A stretch of DNA of 64,000 nt from assembly GCA_029245025.1 (NCBI GenBank), contig JAQWQC010000006.1, positions 558,001 to 622,000 on the forward strand, written 5' to 3'. The notes below the pieces were generated by a model. It ran no database searches, had not been told where the DNA came from, and saw only the letters and a program-made list of their open reading frames with translations. Each line of letters opens with the position of its first letter. The stretch's first letter is position 1. A program made the translations under genes and the position numbers. Shown here in pieces: positions 8,359-19,029 of the stretch. This stretch comes from Rhodospirillaceae bacterium. Lineage in GTDB: Bacteria > Pseudomonadota > Alphaproteobacteria > Rhodospirillales > Rhodospirillaceae.

Positions 8359-11052
8359 ATGGCGCTCACTGGTTATGATACCTTGAAAACCCGCCGCACG
8401 CTTGATGTTGCCGGTAAATCTTACGACTACTTCAGCATACCGGCCGCCGAAGAAGCAGGTATCGGCGACATTGCCCGACTCCCATTCTCCTTGAAAGTTC
8501 TGCTTGAGAACCTCCTTCGCTACGAAGACGGCAAATCAGTCAGTACAGATCATGTCAAAGCGATTTCGGCGTGGTTGAAAGACCGCAAATCCAGCGAGGA
8601 AATTGCGTATCGTCCAGCTCGGGTATTGATGCAGGATTTCACAGGTGTTCCCGCCGTCGTTGATCTGGCCGCCATGCGTGAAGCGATGCAGGCGCTTGGC
8701 GGAGATGCCCAGAAAATTAATCCTCTGTCGCCGGTTGATCTGGTGATTGATCACTCGGTCATGGTTGATGCCTACGCGTCACCAGACGCGATGACCAAGA
8801 ATATCGATCTCGAATTTACGCGGAACCGCGAACGTTACGAGTTTTTGCGTTGGGGCCAGATGGGCTTTGACAACTTTAACGTTGTGCCACCAGGTACAGG
8901 TATCTGCCACCAGGTTAACGTCGAGTATCTCGCCCAAGTGGTGTGGACTGGAGAAGACGATGGCAAGACCGTCGCTTATCCTGACACGCTCGTCGGAACC
9001 GACAGCCACACCACCATGGTAAACGGTTTGGCTGTTTTGGGCTGGGGCGTTGGCGGCATTGAAGCGGAAGCGGCGATGCTTGGTCAGCCGGTATCCATGC
9101 TTATCCCAGAGGTTGTCGGCTTTAAACTCAACGGCCGTTTGAAAGAAGGTACGACCGCGACTGACTTGGTGTTGACGGTCACGCAGATGCTGCGGGCCAA
9201 GGGTGTGGTCGGAAAGTTCGTTGAGTTTTACGGCCCTGGCTTGTCCGGTTTGTCGCTCACGGACCGCGCGACCATTGCCAACATGGCGCCAGAGTATGGT
9301 GCGACGTGCGGTTTCTTTCCGATCGATAAAGAAGTCTGTCGTTATCTCGCCTTTACCGGTCGAGATCCTGATCGCGTCGCCCTTGTTGAAGCCTATGCCA
9401 AGGCGCAAGGAATGTGGCGCGAGGATGATACGCCCGACCCCGAATTTACAGATTCGATGGAGCTAGATCTTTCAACAGTCGAACCGTCGTTGGCTGGACC
9501 GAAACGTCCACAAGATCGCGTGGCCTTGTCGGCGGCAGCGTCTGAATTTGCCGGTCAACTGAGCAACACGTTTGACCATGCAACAGCGGCTTCTTCACCG
9601 ATCGCGGGGTTAACAGGTGACGGCGCCAAAGACACTCTGACCGATGGCGATGTCGTGATCGCGGCCATCACGTCGTGCACAAACACTTCCAACCCGTCGG
9701 TTTTGTTTGCTGCTGGCCTGGTCGCACGTAAAGCCCGTGAGAAAGGCTTGAGTCGCAAACCTTGGGTCAAGACGTCGTTGGCACCTGGGTCGCAAGTTGT
9801 GACGGACTATCTCGACAAAGCGGGTCTGACAGAAGATTTGGAAGCCCTCGGCTTCCACACCGTGGGCTATGGTTGCACAACTTGTATTGGTAACTCCGGT
9901 CCGCTCGACGCGAATATTTCAAAGAGCATCAACGATGGTGATTTAGTCGCGGTGTCCGTGTTGTCGGGCAATCGCAACTTTGAGGGTCGCATCAGCCAAG
10001 ACATCAAGGCTAACTATCTCGCCAGTCCGCCATTGGTGGTGGCTTATGCAATCGCCGGATCTATGAGCATCGATGTGACCAAGGATGCAATCGGCACGGA
10101 CTCCGATGGCAATGATGTGTTTTTGAAAGACATTTGGCCGAGCCCGCAGGAAGTCTCAGACTGCATCGAGCAATTCCTAACCCAAGAAATGTTTTCGTCT
10201 CGTTATTCGGATGTGTTCAAGGGTCCGGAGGAGTGGCAAGCCGTCAAAGCGGAGCCCAGTGAGACATATGGCTGGCAGGGTGATTCCACTTATGTTCGCA
10301 ATCCGCCGTACTTTAAGGGTATGTCTCAAACACCGCCCGCCATTGAAGACATTGCAGGAGCACGGCCCCTGGCCATTCTTGGCGACTCTGTCACCACTGA
10401 CCATATCTCACCAGCCGGGGCGATTAAGAAAGACAGTCCGGCAGGCGCGTATCTGGTCGAGCACGGTGTTGAGACCAAAGACTTTAATTCTTATGGCTCG
10501 CGACGCGGCAATCACGAAGTCATGATGCGAGGCACCTTTGCCAACATTCGCATTAAGAATGAAATGGTACCCGGCATCGAAGGCGGTATGACCAAGTATC
10601 ATCCAGGTGCGATGGTCATGCCGATCTATGATGCAGCGATGAAATACAAAGCCGATGGTGTGCCATTGGTCGTGGTCGGGGGTAAAGAATACGGCACCGG
10701 CTCATCACGGGATTGGGCGGCCAAAGGCACAAACCTTCTCGGTGTTCGCGCCGTTATCACAGAGAGTTTTGAGCGCATTCATCGGTCCAATCTCATTGGT
10801 ATGGGTGTTTTGCCTTTGCAATTCACCGACGGTGTAACACGCGAGACCTTGAAGTTGGACGGCACAGAACTCTTCGATATTGCCGGCCTGGCTGGACTTA
10901 CGCCGCGCGGGACTGTCGATGTCAAAGTGACCCGCCCAGACGGATCAACAGAAACGTTCTCGGCTCTTTGTCGCATCGATACAGAAGGTGAGCTTGATTA
11001 CTTTAAGAACGGTGGCGTGTTGCACTACGTTCTTCGTAATTTGGCAGCCTAA
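8359..11052 (+). CDS. acnA: Aconitate hydratase A
   Basis: Aconitase interconverts citrate and isocitrate in the TCA cycle with a [4Fe-4S] cluster. The 897-aa length fits the AcnA/IRP1 type. The cluster cysteines are visible in [10 protein letters not shown] and [12 protein letters not shown]; other family signatures include [12 protein letters not shown] and the C-terminal swivel domain with [13 protein letters not shown]. It is transcribed alone from a 190-bp region shared with ccmA; AAGGGGGAA lies shortly before the start. It is intact and ordinary. Confidence 0.97.
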   Translation: MALTGYDTLKTRRTLDVAGKSYDYFSIPAAEEAGIGDIARLPFSLKVLLENLLRYEDGKSVSTDHVKAISAWLKDRKSSEEIAYRPARVLMQDFTGVPAVVDLAAMREAMQALGGDAQKINPLSPVDLVIDHSVMVDAYASPDAMTKNIDLEFTRNRERYEFLRWGQMGFDNFNVVPPGTGICHQVNVEYLAQVVWTGEDDGKTVAYPDTLVGTDSHTTMVNGLAVLGWGVGGIEAEAAMLGQPVSMLIPEVVGFKLNGRLKEGTTATDLVLTVTQMLRAKGVVGKFVEFYGPGLSGLSLTDRATIANMAPEYGATCGFFPIDKEVCRYLAFTGRDPDRVALVEAYAKAQGMWREDDTPDPEFTDSMELDLSTVEPSLAGPKRPQDRVALSAAASEFAGQLSNTFDHATAASSPIAGLTGDGAKDTLTDGDVVIAAITSCTNTSNPSVLFAAGLVARKAREKGLSRKPWVKTSLAPGSQVVTDYLDKAGLTEDLEALGFHTVGYGCTTCIGNSGPLDANISKSINDGDLVAVSVLSGNRNFEGRISQDIKANYLASPPLVVAYAIAGSMSIDVTKDAIGTDSDGNDVFLKDIWPSPQEVSDCIEQFLTQEMFSSRYSDVFKGPEEWQAVKAEPSETYGWQGDSTYVRNPPYFKGMSQTPPAIEDIAGARPLAILGDSVTTDHISPAGAIKKDSPAGAYLVEHGVETKDFNSYGSRRGNHEVMMRGTFANIRIKNEMVPGIEGGMTKYHPGAMVMPIYDAAMKYKADGVPLVVVGGKEYGTGSSRDWAAKGTNLLGVRAVITESFERIHRSNLIGMGVLPLQFTDGVTRETLKLDGTELFDIAGLAGLTPRGTVDVKVTRPDGSTETFSALCRIDTEGELDYFKNGGVLHYVLRNLAA

Positions 11053-11070
11053 AGCAGACACGGAAAATAT

Positions 11071-11110
11071 CAGGGATGGTGGCTATTTATGACTGAGCCT
11101 GCCATCCCTG
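11071..11110 (+). promoter_or_regulatory. Hairpin with the start codon of the downstream gene in its loop
   Basis: CAGGGATGG (11071-11079) and CCATCCCTG (11102-11110) are perfect inverted repeats, extended inward by GGC (11081-11083) pairing with GCC (11097-11099) across a small asymmetric bulge. The 13-nt loop holds the ATG at 11089. The only purine-rich sequence that could act as a ribosome-binding site lies in the 5' arm, so folding should reduce initiation. It may be translational control or coincidence of codon choice; the length and perfection of the stem favour function. Confidence 0.5.
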
Positions 11111-12804
11111 GTCTTACGCGACACTACGTTACAGTTGGGCAACGACAGCTCCACTACCGTCGCGCCGGCAGCGGTCCGCCTTTGATTGCCCTGCACCGTT
11201 TGCCAAGGTCATCTCAAGATCTGGAACCCTTTATCCAGGCTGCGTCGAAGCAGTTTACCGTGATTGCTCCAGACATGGCCGGCTATGGCCAGTCGTTTGC
11301 TCTCGATGAGCCGGCAGATAATCTCGACCCATTATGTGATGATCTTGGCGCACTCATCGATGCTCTTGGTCTCAACGCGGTCTCGCTCTATGGCGAGCAG
11401 GCTGGTGCTGCTCTCGCGCTAAGTTTTGCTCATCATGCTCCAAAGCGTGTTATTGCACTGGCGGCCTGGGACCTCGATCTGCCTGGCGCCTTAGACCTGC
11501 CACCAAGTGCGACAGCGCCGTTGCCACCTTTTGAGCCTCAATGGGATGGCAGTCACTTGGCGTGGCTGTGGGCGATGTTGCGGGAACAAACGGCGTTTCA
11601 TCCTTGGCACACGCCTGCACTGAATACCCGTCTAGATGCCGATATGCCGGACCCAAGTGAACTCCAACGCCGGATGAATCAATTCTTGAGTTCCGGTATT
11701 CATGGACGGGGATATGAAGCGGGGTACAACGCTGCTCGAACGTTCAACGCGCAAGACATCTTGCGTGATATTTCATGTCCGACACTGGTCGTCGCCCGCC
11801 AAAGATACGATGGGTTAGATCCGTGGCGTGGGGTTTTATCCACCGCGTCTGACCTTCGTAAGTCGATGGCCGATGAGCAGACCAAGGGTGAAGCGGAGGC
11901 ACTGACTTTTTTGAGCGAGCGTCGGGTTGAGGCCAACGTGCCTCCACCGCCTCAGGTCGCTTCAATTCCCGGTGTTCTGTGGCACGACTATGTATCAGTC
12001 GACGGTGGGCAACTTCATTTCCAATGCAATGCAGATGCGGAAACAGTTCCCTTGCTAGTTCAGCATGACGCCGCGAGTTCTATTGGAACAGTTGAACCAA
12101 TTACCCAATCGTTTGTTGGAAAGAGGTCCGTCTTTGCCTTTGATATGCCCGGCTCTGGGTGTTCGGACCGCATTATTTCGACCGACGGCGTCGACATGGA
12201 CGTTTACGCCGATGTTTTGGCAGCTGGGTTGGGTCAGCTCGGATTAGATCAAATTGATTTCTACGGCATGTGGGGCGGCGGTTTCGTTGGGCTCGAGCTC
12301 GCATTGCAAAACCCCAGCCAAGTGCGTCGGCTCATAATGAGTAATGTGTTCGAGCATACCAAAGCGGAACAGGCCGAATTGATTGCCAACTACACGCCAG
12401 ACGTTTCGCCAGTTTGGCACGGCGGTCACCTCATGCAGTGTTGGCATCAAATGCGTGACCAAGGGATTTACTATCCATGGTTCAAGCGGGACCGAACGGG
12501 CGTGATTTGGCGAGAACCGTTTCTGGCAACAGACATGGTGCACGAGCGCGTGTGTTCGCTCTTAAAGGCGGGCAATATGTATCGTACCGCTTATCACGCC
12601 CACTTCACGTATCCCACCTACGACAAGCTTTCACAGACACCGGTGCCAACCTTATTGGCAACATCCGAGTGGGACCCCAATAACCCACACACGCGGGCGG
12701 CGGCGGACGCAGCCCCTGCCTGCAAATTCCAGATTTTGGATGAAGATTTTTATAAGTGGGGCGAGAGCTTCTTGCCCTTCCTGGAGGCAGATAGGGCGGT
12801 CTAA
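11089..12804 (+). CDS. Tandem alpha/beta-hydrolase-fold protein lacking the usual nucleophile serines
   Basis: This 571-aa cytoplasmic-looking protein contains two consecutive alpha/beta-hydrolase domains, about 1-285 and 295-571. Each starts with a similar strand pattern (HYVTVGQRQLHYRRAG and DYVSVDGGQLHFQCNA) and each has an oxyanion/acid region (VIAPDMAGYGQS, VFAFDMPGSGCSD). The nucleophile elbow is altered in both: GEQAG has Gln 104, and GMWGG has Trp 395, where Ser is expected. Single-domain relatives with His or another residue there are known, but enzyme function is unproven. It lies 36 bp after acnA in the same direction. Substrate unknown; it could be a non-hydrolytic or binding protein. 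Confidence 0.8.
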   Translation: MTEPAIPGLTRHYVTVGQRQLHYRRAGSGPPLIALHRLPRSSQDLEPFIQAASKQFTVIAPDMAGYGQSFALDEPADNLDPLCDDLGALIDALGLNAVSLYGEQAGAALALSFAHHAPKRVIALAAWDLDLPGALDLPPSATAPLPPFEPQWDGSHLAWLWAMLREQTAFHPWHTPALNTRLDADMPDPSELQRRMNQFLSSGIHGRGYEAGYNAARTFNAQDILRDISCPTLVVARQRYDGLDPWRGVLSTASDLRKSMADEQTKGEAEALTFLSERRVEANVPPPPQVASIPGVLWHDYVSVDGGQLHFQCNADAETVPLLVQHDAASSIGTVEPITQSFVGKRSVFAFDMPGSGCSDRIISTDGVDMDVYADVLAAGLGQLGLDQIDFYGMWGGGFVGLELALQNPSQVRRLIMSNVFEHTKAEQAELIANYTPDVSPVWHGGHLMQCWHQMRDQGIYYPWFKRDRTGVIWREPFLATDMVHERVCSLLKAGNMYRTAYHAHFTYPTYDKLSQTPVPTLLATSEWDPNNPHTRAAADAAPACKFQILDEDFYKWGESFLPFLEADRAV

Positions 12805-13004
12805 TTTGCGGCCCTTAGCGACTCCAAGTGCCACTCTGTTCAATTAATAGTTCTTAATTCGCCAGCGTCGGTCCTAGGCAATCCTAAAACGCGAGAAATT
12901 TCCAAGTAAATGCAACCCTCTGCCAGGAAGCGCGTTATTTCAGTACCATAGCTTATAAGGTTTCGACTAAGATCAAACCTGTCGAGTGGGGAAGGGACTG
13001 CACA

Positions 13005-13861
13005 ATGCATAAAAGAACCCCCCAGATTGGCACGCCTATTCGGTCTACGGCTGACGGACAGCGGTGGTGGCTGGGGTGTGTTTGAGCCTTGTCATGATTG
13101 GCTGTGGGGCTGGCCCCGTGCTGTCTGACGAGGACTTTATTGCTGAGCCAAGTGAAACGCTCACATTGGTCGAGCTCTATACATCGCAAGGGTGTTCGTC
13201 TTGCCCACCCGCCGACGCTTTTCTTCGCAACCTGTCAGACCGTACCGATGTTCTCGCTCTCTCATTTCATGTTGATTACTGGAACACAGAAGAGTGGAAG
13301 GATCCGTTTTCTCACAAATCTTTTAGCTTGAGGCAGCAGGCGTACCGAGAAGCGCTTAACACGGATTACGTCTATACGCCGCAGATGGTTATTGCAGGGT
13401 CCTAAGCGGTTCCTGGCGGGCAACGCCCGTCCATCAACGATGCGATCAGGCGTGCTTCGTCAGAACAATCTGAATTCCCGGCTCTGGATGTACGCCGCAT
13501 TGTAAATGACCGCATCAAAGTAACGGTCCCGCAATCAGATAGCGGTCAAACAGGCACTGTTTATGCGGCGGTATACAACTCACAAAAATTCACGCGTGTT
13601 CGCGGAGGCGAGAATCGGGGTAGGACGCTGAGTAACATCAATGTGGTGAAGCGCCTTATTGCGTTGGCCCCGTACTCAGGGCGTGCGCAGTCTTTCACAT
13701 TCTCATTGTCGGATTTAGACGCCACGTCATCGTATGGCGTTGCTGTCTTTGTTCAAGCAGACAAAGTCGGGCGCATCTTATTTGCAGCATCTGTTGTGCC
13801 ACGCGCGATACCCTCCGCCCAAGTTACACTCTCGCAGACGGACCGCCGTACCGTTCGGTAA
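13005..13861 (+). pseudogene. DUF1223-family thioredoxin-like secreted protein, interrupted
   Basis: The family match is clear in the first part (VELYTSQGCSSCPPADAFL, then LALSFHVDYWN and YTPQMVI). An in-frame TAA at 13403-13405 cuts the protein, yet the same frame continues open to 13861 with a plausible C-terminal half (from AVPGGQRPSINDAI onward). The 5' end is also doubtful: the best ribosome-binding site (GGGAAGGGA) precedes ATG 13005, which is in a different frame from the main ORF (GTG 13064), suggesting an extra frameshift near 13064-13080. The intact family is about 230 aa, periplasmic and has a CxxC. A sequencing error or readthrough would be the alternatives. Confidence 0.75.
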
Positions 13862-13884
13862 GTTCTAAACTTAAGGAACGTCTG

Positions 13885-15759
13885 TTAGAGAAGCCCGCGT
13901 TCCATGGCTTGAGAAAGACGGTGGGAAAAGGCAACCGGATCCGGAAGAGCCTCTCCCTCAACAATGCGTGCCTGGTCAAGCAGCAGGTGCGCTGTCTCCC
14001 CGACAATGTCATCGCTCTGGCCGGTCAATTTTGTGATCAAAGCGTGCTTCGGATTGATCTCAAGGATTCTCGGGCTCGCCAGTCCTTCGCCTTGCCCATG
14101 CTGTTTCAGCATGCGTTCGAGGTGCAGACTCATGCCGCCGTCCTCGCCGATAAGGCAGACGGGACTTTCCGTCAGTCGGTTTGACGTTCTCACGTCTTTT
14201 ACCGACTCTCCAAGAGCGTCCTTGAGGCGCGTGATTAGACTTTCAATGTCAGTGTCGTTTGCTTTGTCTTCCTCATCCTTTTTCGTCTCGTCGTCTTCGC
14301 TCTTTGCAATTGAGTCTAGATCGGCGGCGGACTGAGCAGCCGAGCGGAACGGATGCTTATCAAAAACACCGACCGAGGTTACCCAGAACTCGTCAATAGG
14401 ATCTGTCAAAAGCAAGACTTCGACGCCTTTAGCGACATAGCCCTCGAGTTGAGGTGATTTCTTGAGGGCAGCCGTGTCAGCGCCGGTGATGTAGTAGATG
14501 GCGTCCTGACCTTCCTTCATGTCGGTGACGTAATCTTTAAGGCTACGCCACTCATCACTTGCGCTTGATCGAAAACGGCAAAGATCTAAGAGGTCGTCCC
14601 GGCGCTCGAAATCCTCATATAAGCCTTCTTTCAATACGGGTCCGAACGCCGACCAAAACGTCTCGTATTCACTCGTGACCTTGGTTCTGTCTTTAAGTTC
14701 TTTGAGCAGTTTGCCAACGAGCCCTTTCTGGATTTTCTTCAGTTGCGGGTTGTCCTGCAACATTTCCCGGCTGACGTTGAGCGGAAGATCTGATGAATCA
14801 ACAACGCCACGGACAAATCGCAGATAGGGAGGCATGAGCCCTTCCAGATCATCCGCAATGAAGACGCGGTTAACGTAGAGCTTCACCTTGCTCTTTCTCT
14901 CCGGTCCAAAAAGGTCAAAGGGTTGATTTGTGGGCACGTAGAGAAGGCTGGTGTATTCAATGGCACCTTCAGCCCTGAAATGCAGGGTGTGCCAAGGCTC
15001 GTCAAACCCCTGAGCCACGTGGTGATAGAATTCTGTGTACTGCTCTTCGGTAATCTCACTTTTGGGCCGGGTCCAAAGTGCTGATGCCGAATTGAGAGTT
15101 TCTTCCGTGCTTTCTTCCTCACCCGGGATGGGGTCGAGGATGACCGGGATGGCAATATGATCGGAGTAGGTTTTGACGACGGTCTTCAGGCGCAATGACT
15201 CCAGGTACTCGTCACTTTCTTTTCTGAGATGCAATACAATGCGTGCACCGCGACCGGCGTCGTCTGATTCGGTGATGCGGTAGCTGCCACGGCCATCTGA
15301 TGTCCACTGCCAGCCTTGAGTCTCGCCAGCTTTGCGGGTGAAAACTTCAACCTTCTTCGCCACCATAAATGATGAATAAAAGCCAACGCCAAATTGTCCG
15401 ATGAGAGATACGTCTTTGGTCTCATCGCCCGTCAAAGATTTCATAAACTCAGACGTGCCTGACTTGGCAATTGTACCCAAGTTCTCAACCAGCTCGTCTT
15501 TGTTCATCCCAATGCCGTTATCGCTGATGGTCAGCGTGCGCTTTTCTTTGTCGACCGCGATGTGAATTGAGAATTCTGAGTTATCGCTTTCGATCAAACT
15601 TCCGTCTGTCAATGCGGCGTAGCGCAATCTGTCACACGAGTCTGAGGCGTTCGAAATGAGTTCGCGTAGGAAGATCTCTGTGTTGGAGTACAGAGAATGC
15701 ACGACAATATCTAACAGCTTGGCAACTTCCGCCTGGAAGGTATGTTTTTCTTCACTCAT
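13885..15759 (-). CDS. htpG: Molecular chaperone HtpG (Hsp90)
   Basis: HtpG is an ATP-dependent cytosolic chaperone of the heat-shock regulon. The 624-aa protein has the GHKL ATP-binding N-domain (FLRELISNASDSCDRLRY, ISDNGIGMNKDEL, GQFGVGFYS), the middle domain and the C-terminal dimerisation domain, all at normal length. It is transcribed convergently with the broken DUF1223 gene, leaving 23 bp between them. A sigma-32-like promoter lies about 70-100 bp upstream of the start. Confidence 0.97.
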   Translation of the reverse strand: MSEEKHTFQAEVAKLLDIVVHSLYSNTEIFLRELISNASDSCDRLRYAALTDGSLIESDNSEFSIHIAVDKEKRTLTISDNGIGMNKDELVENLGTIAKSGTSEFMKSLTGDETKDVSLIGQFGVGFYSSFMVAKKVEVFTRKAGETQGWQWTSDGRGSYRITESDDAGRGARIVLHLRKESDEYLESLRLKTVVKTYSDHIAIPVILDPIPGEEESTEETLNSASALWTRPKSEITEEQYTEFYHHVAQGFDEPWHTLHFRAEGAIEYTSLLYVPTNQPFDLFGPERKSKVKLYVNRVFIADDLEGLMPPYLRFVRGVVDSSDLPLNVSREMLQDNPQLKKIQKGLVGKLLKELKDRTKVTSEYETFWSAFGPVLKEGLYEDFERRDDLLDLCRFRSSASDEWRSLKDYVTDMKEGQDAIYYITGADTAALKKSPQLEGYVAKGVEVLLLTDPIDEFWVTSVGVFDKHPFRSAAQSAADLDSIAKSEDDETKKDEEDKANDTDIESLITRLKDALGESVKDVRTSNRLTESPVCLIGEDGGMSLHLERMLKQHGQGEGLASPRILEINPKHALITKLTGQSDDIVGETAHLLLDQARIVEGEALPDPVAFSHRLSQAMERGLL

Positions 15760-15827
15760 CTCTAAAGGCTCTCTTTTTGTCAGCGCCGTGTGACACGGGG
15801 TGGATAAACCAATCGCATTCGCGCGTC

Positions 15828-15856
15828 ATATTGGGTGTCTGCGTCGTTGTGGCAAG
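15828..15856 (-). promoter_or_regulatory. Sigma-32 (RpoH)-like promoter of htpG
   Basis: On the minus strand CTTGCCA (15856-15850) is followed after 14 nt by CCCAATAT (15835-15828). This resembles the RpoH consensus CTTGAAA-N(11-15)-CCCCATNT. It is the right distance and orientation for htpG, a standard RpoH target, with a leader of about 60-70 nt. Confidence 0.55.
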
Positions 15857-16024
15857 GGGTAAATTGGTCTCAACGGTACATTTTTCTCCTCAGCCGCAGG
15901 TGTGCCCACTTGGGCTTGATTTGGCGCATTGTTCCGGTCTCAGTATCGCGTCATGATGTGATGTGGATGCATGACCCGACCCGACGTCTTGCACCACCGA
16001 ACACGGTATAAAATGGAGGCGAAT

Positions 16025-16399
16025 ATGCAGATTCCAACTCAAATCGCTTTTCACGGGATCGATAAGTCCGATGCTGTCGAAGAGAAGATCCGAGAGCGTG
16101 TAGATAAACTCGAGAACTATTCAGACCGCATCACCAGTTGTCGGGTTGTCGTCGAATCGCATCACAAGAGCCACTCCAATCTGAATTCCAATGCAGCGCC
16201 ATTCCATGTCACCATTCATCTTGCAGTGCCCGGCGAAGACCTTGTCGTGCGGCGAGATCCGAAAGAAACGAAGGCCCATGAAGACATTCTAATTGCCTTG
16301 CGTGATTCTTTCGACACGATGGAACGTCGGTTGAAGGACTATAATCAAAAGAACAAACGTGCGAACCGACGTGAAGAGGCGCAGTTGGTTGAGGACTAG
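16025..16399 (+). CDS. hpf: Ribosome hibernation-promoting factor, short HPF/RaiA type
   Basis: This factor binds the 30S subunit and stabilises inactive ribosomes in stationary phase or stress. From ATG 16025 it is 124 aa: MQIPTQIAFHGIDKSDAVEE is a typical start, followed by the beta-alpha fold with FHVTIHLAVPGEDLVVRRDP and a charged tail. It lacks the C-terminal domain of long HPF. GGAGG lies about 8 nt before ATG 16025, which decides against the longer ORF from 15971. It is divergent from htpG and stands alone. Confidence 0.85.
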   Translation: MQIPTQIAFHGIDKSDAVEEKIRERVDKLENYSDRITSCRVVVESHHKSHSNLNSNAAPFHVTIHLAVPGEDLVVRRDPKETKAHEDILIALRDSFDTMERRLKDYNQKNKRANRREEAQLVED

Positions 16400-16467
16400 C
16401 TTGTCTTAACCAAGAAGCGCTGCAGCCGATTAGTCCACCTTCTTTTCCTCAGTCAGGTTCTTTCGCT

Positions 16468-19029
16468 TTGGCCGCTCGGCACGATTATTCAGACTCAGAC
16501 GTTACTGTCGTCTTAGGGCCGACCAACACCGGCAAAACCTATCTCGCTATGGATCGGATGCTTGGTCATGCATCGGGAATAATCGGGTTTCCATTGCGGC
16601 TGCTGGCCAGAGAAAACTATGACCGGGCTGTTGCCATAAAGGGCGAAGGTGCCGTCGCGCTGGTGACGGGGGAAGAAAAGATCATCCCGCCGCGGGCTAC
16701 TTATTTTATCTGCACCGTCGAAAGTATGCCGATTGATCGTGATGTGGCATTTTTGGCAGTTGATGAAATACAGCTAGCGGCAGATCGCGAGCGTGGCCAT
16801 GTTTTTACCGACCGGTTACTGAACAGCCGTGGCCGAGTAGAGACCATGTTTCTCGGGGCTGAAACTGTCCGGCCGTTGATTCGCAGATTAGTACCAGACG
16901 CCAATTTCATAACACGCCCGCGGTTCTCAAAGTTGACCTACAGCGGGTCCAAGAAGTTGACGCGGTTGCCCCGCCGGTCAGCGGTGGTCGCTTTTTCAGC
17001 CTCCGAAGTTTATGGCATTGCAGACCTACTGCGGAGGCAACGTGGGGGCGCGGCTGTGGTTATGGGGGCGCTCAGTCCGCGCGCGAGAAATGCGCAGGTA
17101 GCGCTCTATCAATCCGGAGAAGTCGATTATTTGGTGGCGACCGATGCTATTGGCATGGGTCTGAATATGGATGTGGATCATGTTGCCTTTGCGTCTTTAT
17201 CAAAGTTCGACGGGCGGGCACCCCGAGCGCTGACCGCACCGGAACTGTCTCAAATCGCAGGGCGGGCTGGTCGTCATATGAATGACGGAACATTTGGTGT
17301 AACGGCAGAGGTATCGGCTTTTGATCCAGATGTTGTTGCACGTATTGAGACCCACGAATTTCAATCGGTCAAAATGTTGTATTGGCGAAATTCAGATCTT
17401 CAATACGCGACCGTTCAATCCTTGCTTAAGGGCCTACAAAAGCCGCCGCCAGGACCCGGCTTGATGCGACCACCAACGCCCGAAGATCAATTGGTCTTAG
17501 ATATTCTCGCTAACGAACCAGATGTGCAGAATCGCGCTAAAGGATCTTCGCGCGTCAGGCTGTTGTGGGATGTGACGCAAGTTCCCGACTTCCGCAAACT
17601 GAGACCTGAAACCCATGCGCGTCTACTCAGCCAAATCTATTTACACCTAAGTGATACCAACGAAAACATCCCAGAGGATTGGGTGGCTGACCAGGTCGGC
17701 CGCATAGATCGAACGGATGGCGACATTCATGCTTTGATGGATCGCATTGCCGCTATTCGAACATGGACCTATCTCGCCAATCGGCCGAGATGGGTAGAGA
17801 ATGCCGGTTATTGGCAGGATCAGACTCGCGTTGTAGAAGATCGCTTGTCCGATTCATTGCATGACAAACTAACAGAACAGTTTATTGATCGGCGCATTGC
17901 GCACTTGGTGAAGAAACTTAAGGGAACAGACCGCATGGTTGCCGCCGTTGATGAGGCAGGTCGTGTAGAAGTCGATGGTCATTTCATCGGCACGCTCAAC
18001 GGCCTTGTGTTTGAGCCCGACAAGACAGGTTTAAAAACTGCAGATCGCGCCATCGAGAACGCGGCTGATTCTGCGGTGGTGCCGGAACTCGAGCGCCGCG
18101 CGCTAGCGCAGATTGACGCAAACGACGAGGCTTTTTCATTGGACGATCGTGCTCGAGTCCTTTGGCAAGGCGCTGTAGTCGCTACGCTGACAAAAGGTGC
18201 AAGACCATTGTCGCCAAAAGTCAGTGTCACAGCCGATGATCGGTTGGATCGAGCGCTGTGTGATCAAGTGGCTATGCGTCACCAGAAATGGATTGATGCC
18301 CATATTGACAAATTGCTGGGACCTCTCATCCAGGCAGAAGCGTCTCCACTTAAAGGAGCGGCTCGCGGTCTAGCGTTTCAGGTCGCTGAAGCGTTGGGGA
18401 CGGTGGATCGCAAAGAGGCTGAGGCGCAGATACGCGTGCTCACCGACGAGGACCGCAAAGCGCTTGCTGGTCACCGCATTAGATTCGGCCTCAATTTTGT
18501 ATACGTGCCAGATGTACTTAAGGCCGAACCAGTCCGGCTCCGCGCCCTTCTTTGGACGGTCGATAACGATTCAGAGGTGCCACCGGCCTTGCCTCCCGCA
18601 GGTCGCGTTTCTTTTCCCACTGAGAAGGCCGTTCCCGCTGGTTTTTACCGCGCGTCAGGGTTTTATCCAGTTAAGGGCACTGCCTATCGAGTAGATATGA
18701 TCGAACGCTTCTCCGCTGAGGTCAGACGCTTTTTGCGTGAGGGTGTCAAAATACTTCCGCCCGCAAGTTTGTCACCTTTGGGTATTGGTGCAGAAAATGC
18801 TGTGGAGCTTCTGGTCGCGCTTGGCTACGTGTCGAGCCTTGGGGAGGAAGGGATCTCTATTGCCGTTAAACGCAAACCCAAGCGGCGAACTACGCCAAAG
18901 ACAAAATCTAAAACATCCACTAAGACCGGTGACGTGCAAAAAAGAAAACCCAAGAGTAGCAAGCGAGCTGAGAAGCCGATCGGCTCAGACTCACCATTTG
19001 CTGTGCTGAAGGACTTGTTGAAAAGGTGA
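16468..19029 (+). CDS. Suv3-like superfamily 2 RNA helicase
   Basis: This 853-aa helicase resembles mitochondrial Suv3 and its alphaproteobacterial homologues, which act in RNA turnover. Motifs in order are Walker A GPTNTGKT (17-24), the DExH-like VDEIQ, and motif VI QIAGRAGR. After the RecA-like pair comes a family helical region, and the C-terminus is a Lys/Arg/Thr-rich tail that probably binds nucleic acid. The start is TTG at 16468 just before the conserved region; no better ATG is in frame and the ribosome-binding site is weak. Its stop overlaps the next gene (GTGA), a common helicase/S4-protein pairing. Confidence 0.88.
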   Translation: MAARHDYSDSDVTVVLGPTNTGKTYLAMDRMLGHASGIIGFPLRLLARENYDRAVAIKGEGAVALVTGEEKIIPPRATYFICTVESMPIDRDVAFLAVDEIQLAADRERGHVFTDRLLNSRGRVETMFLGAETVRPLIRRLVPDANFITRPRFSKLTYSGSKKLTRLPRRSAVVAFSASEVYGIADLLRRQRGGAAVVMGALSPRARNAQVALYQSGEVDYLVATDAIGMGLNMDVDHVAFASLSKFDGRAPRALTAPELSQIAGRAGRHMNDGTFGVTAEVSAFDPDVVARIETHEFQSVKMLYWRNSDLQYATVQSLLKGLQKPPPGPGLMRPPTPEDQLVLDILANEPDVQNRAKGSSRVRLLWDVTQVPDFRKLRPETHARLLSQIYLHLSDTNENIPEDWVADQVGRIDRTDGDIHALMDRIAAIRTWTYLANRPRWVENAGYWQDQTRVVEDRLSDSLHDKLTEQFIDRRIAHLVKKLKGTDRMVAAVDEAGRVEVDGHFIGTLNGLVFEPDKTGLKTADRAIENAADSAVVPELERRALAQIDANDEAFSLDDRARVLWQGAVVATLTKGARPLSPKVSVTADDRLDRALCDQVAMRHQKWIDAHIDKLLGPLIQAEASPLKGAARGLAFQVAEALGTVDRKEAEAQIRVLTDEDRKALAGHRIRFGLNFVYVPDVLKAEPVRLRALLWTVDNDSEVPPALPPAGRVSFPTEKAVPAGFYRASGFYPVKGTAYRVDMIERFSAEVRRFLREGVKILPPASLSPLGIGAENAVELLVALGYVSSLGEEGISIAVKRKPKRRTTPKTKSKTSTKTGDVQKRKPKSSKRAEKPIGSDSPFAVLKDLLKR

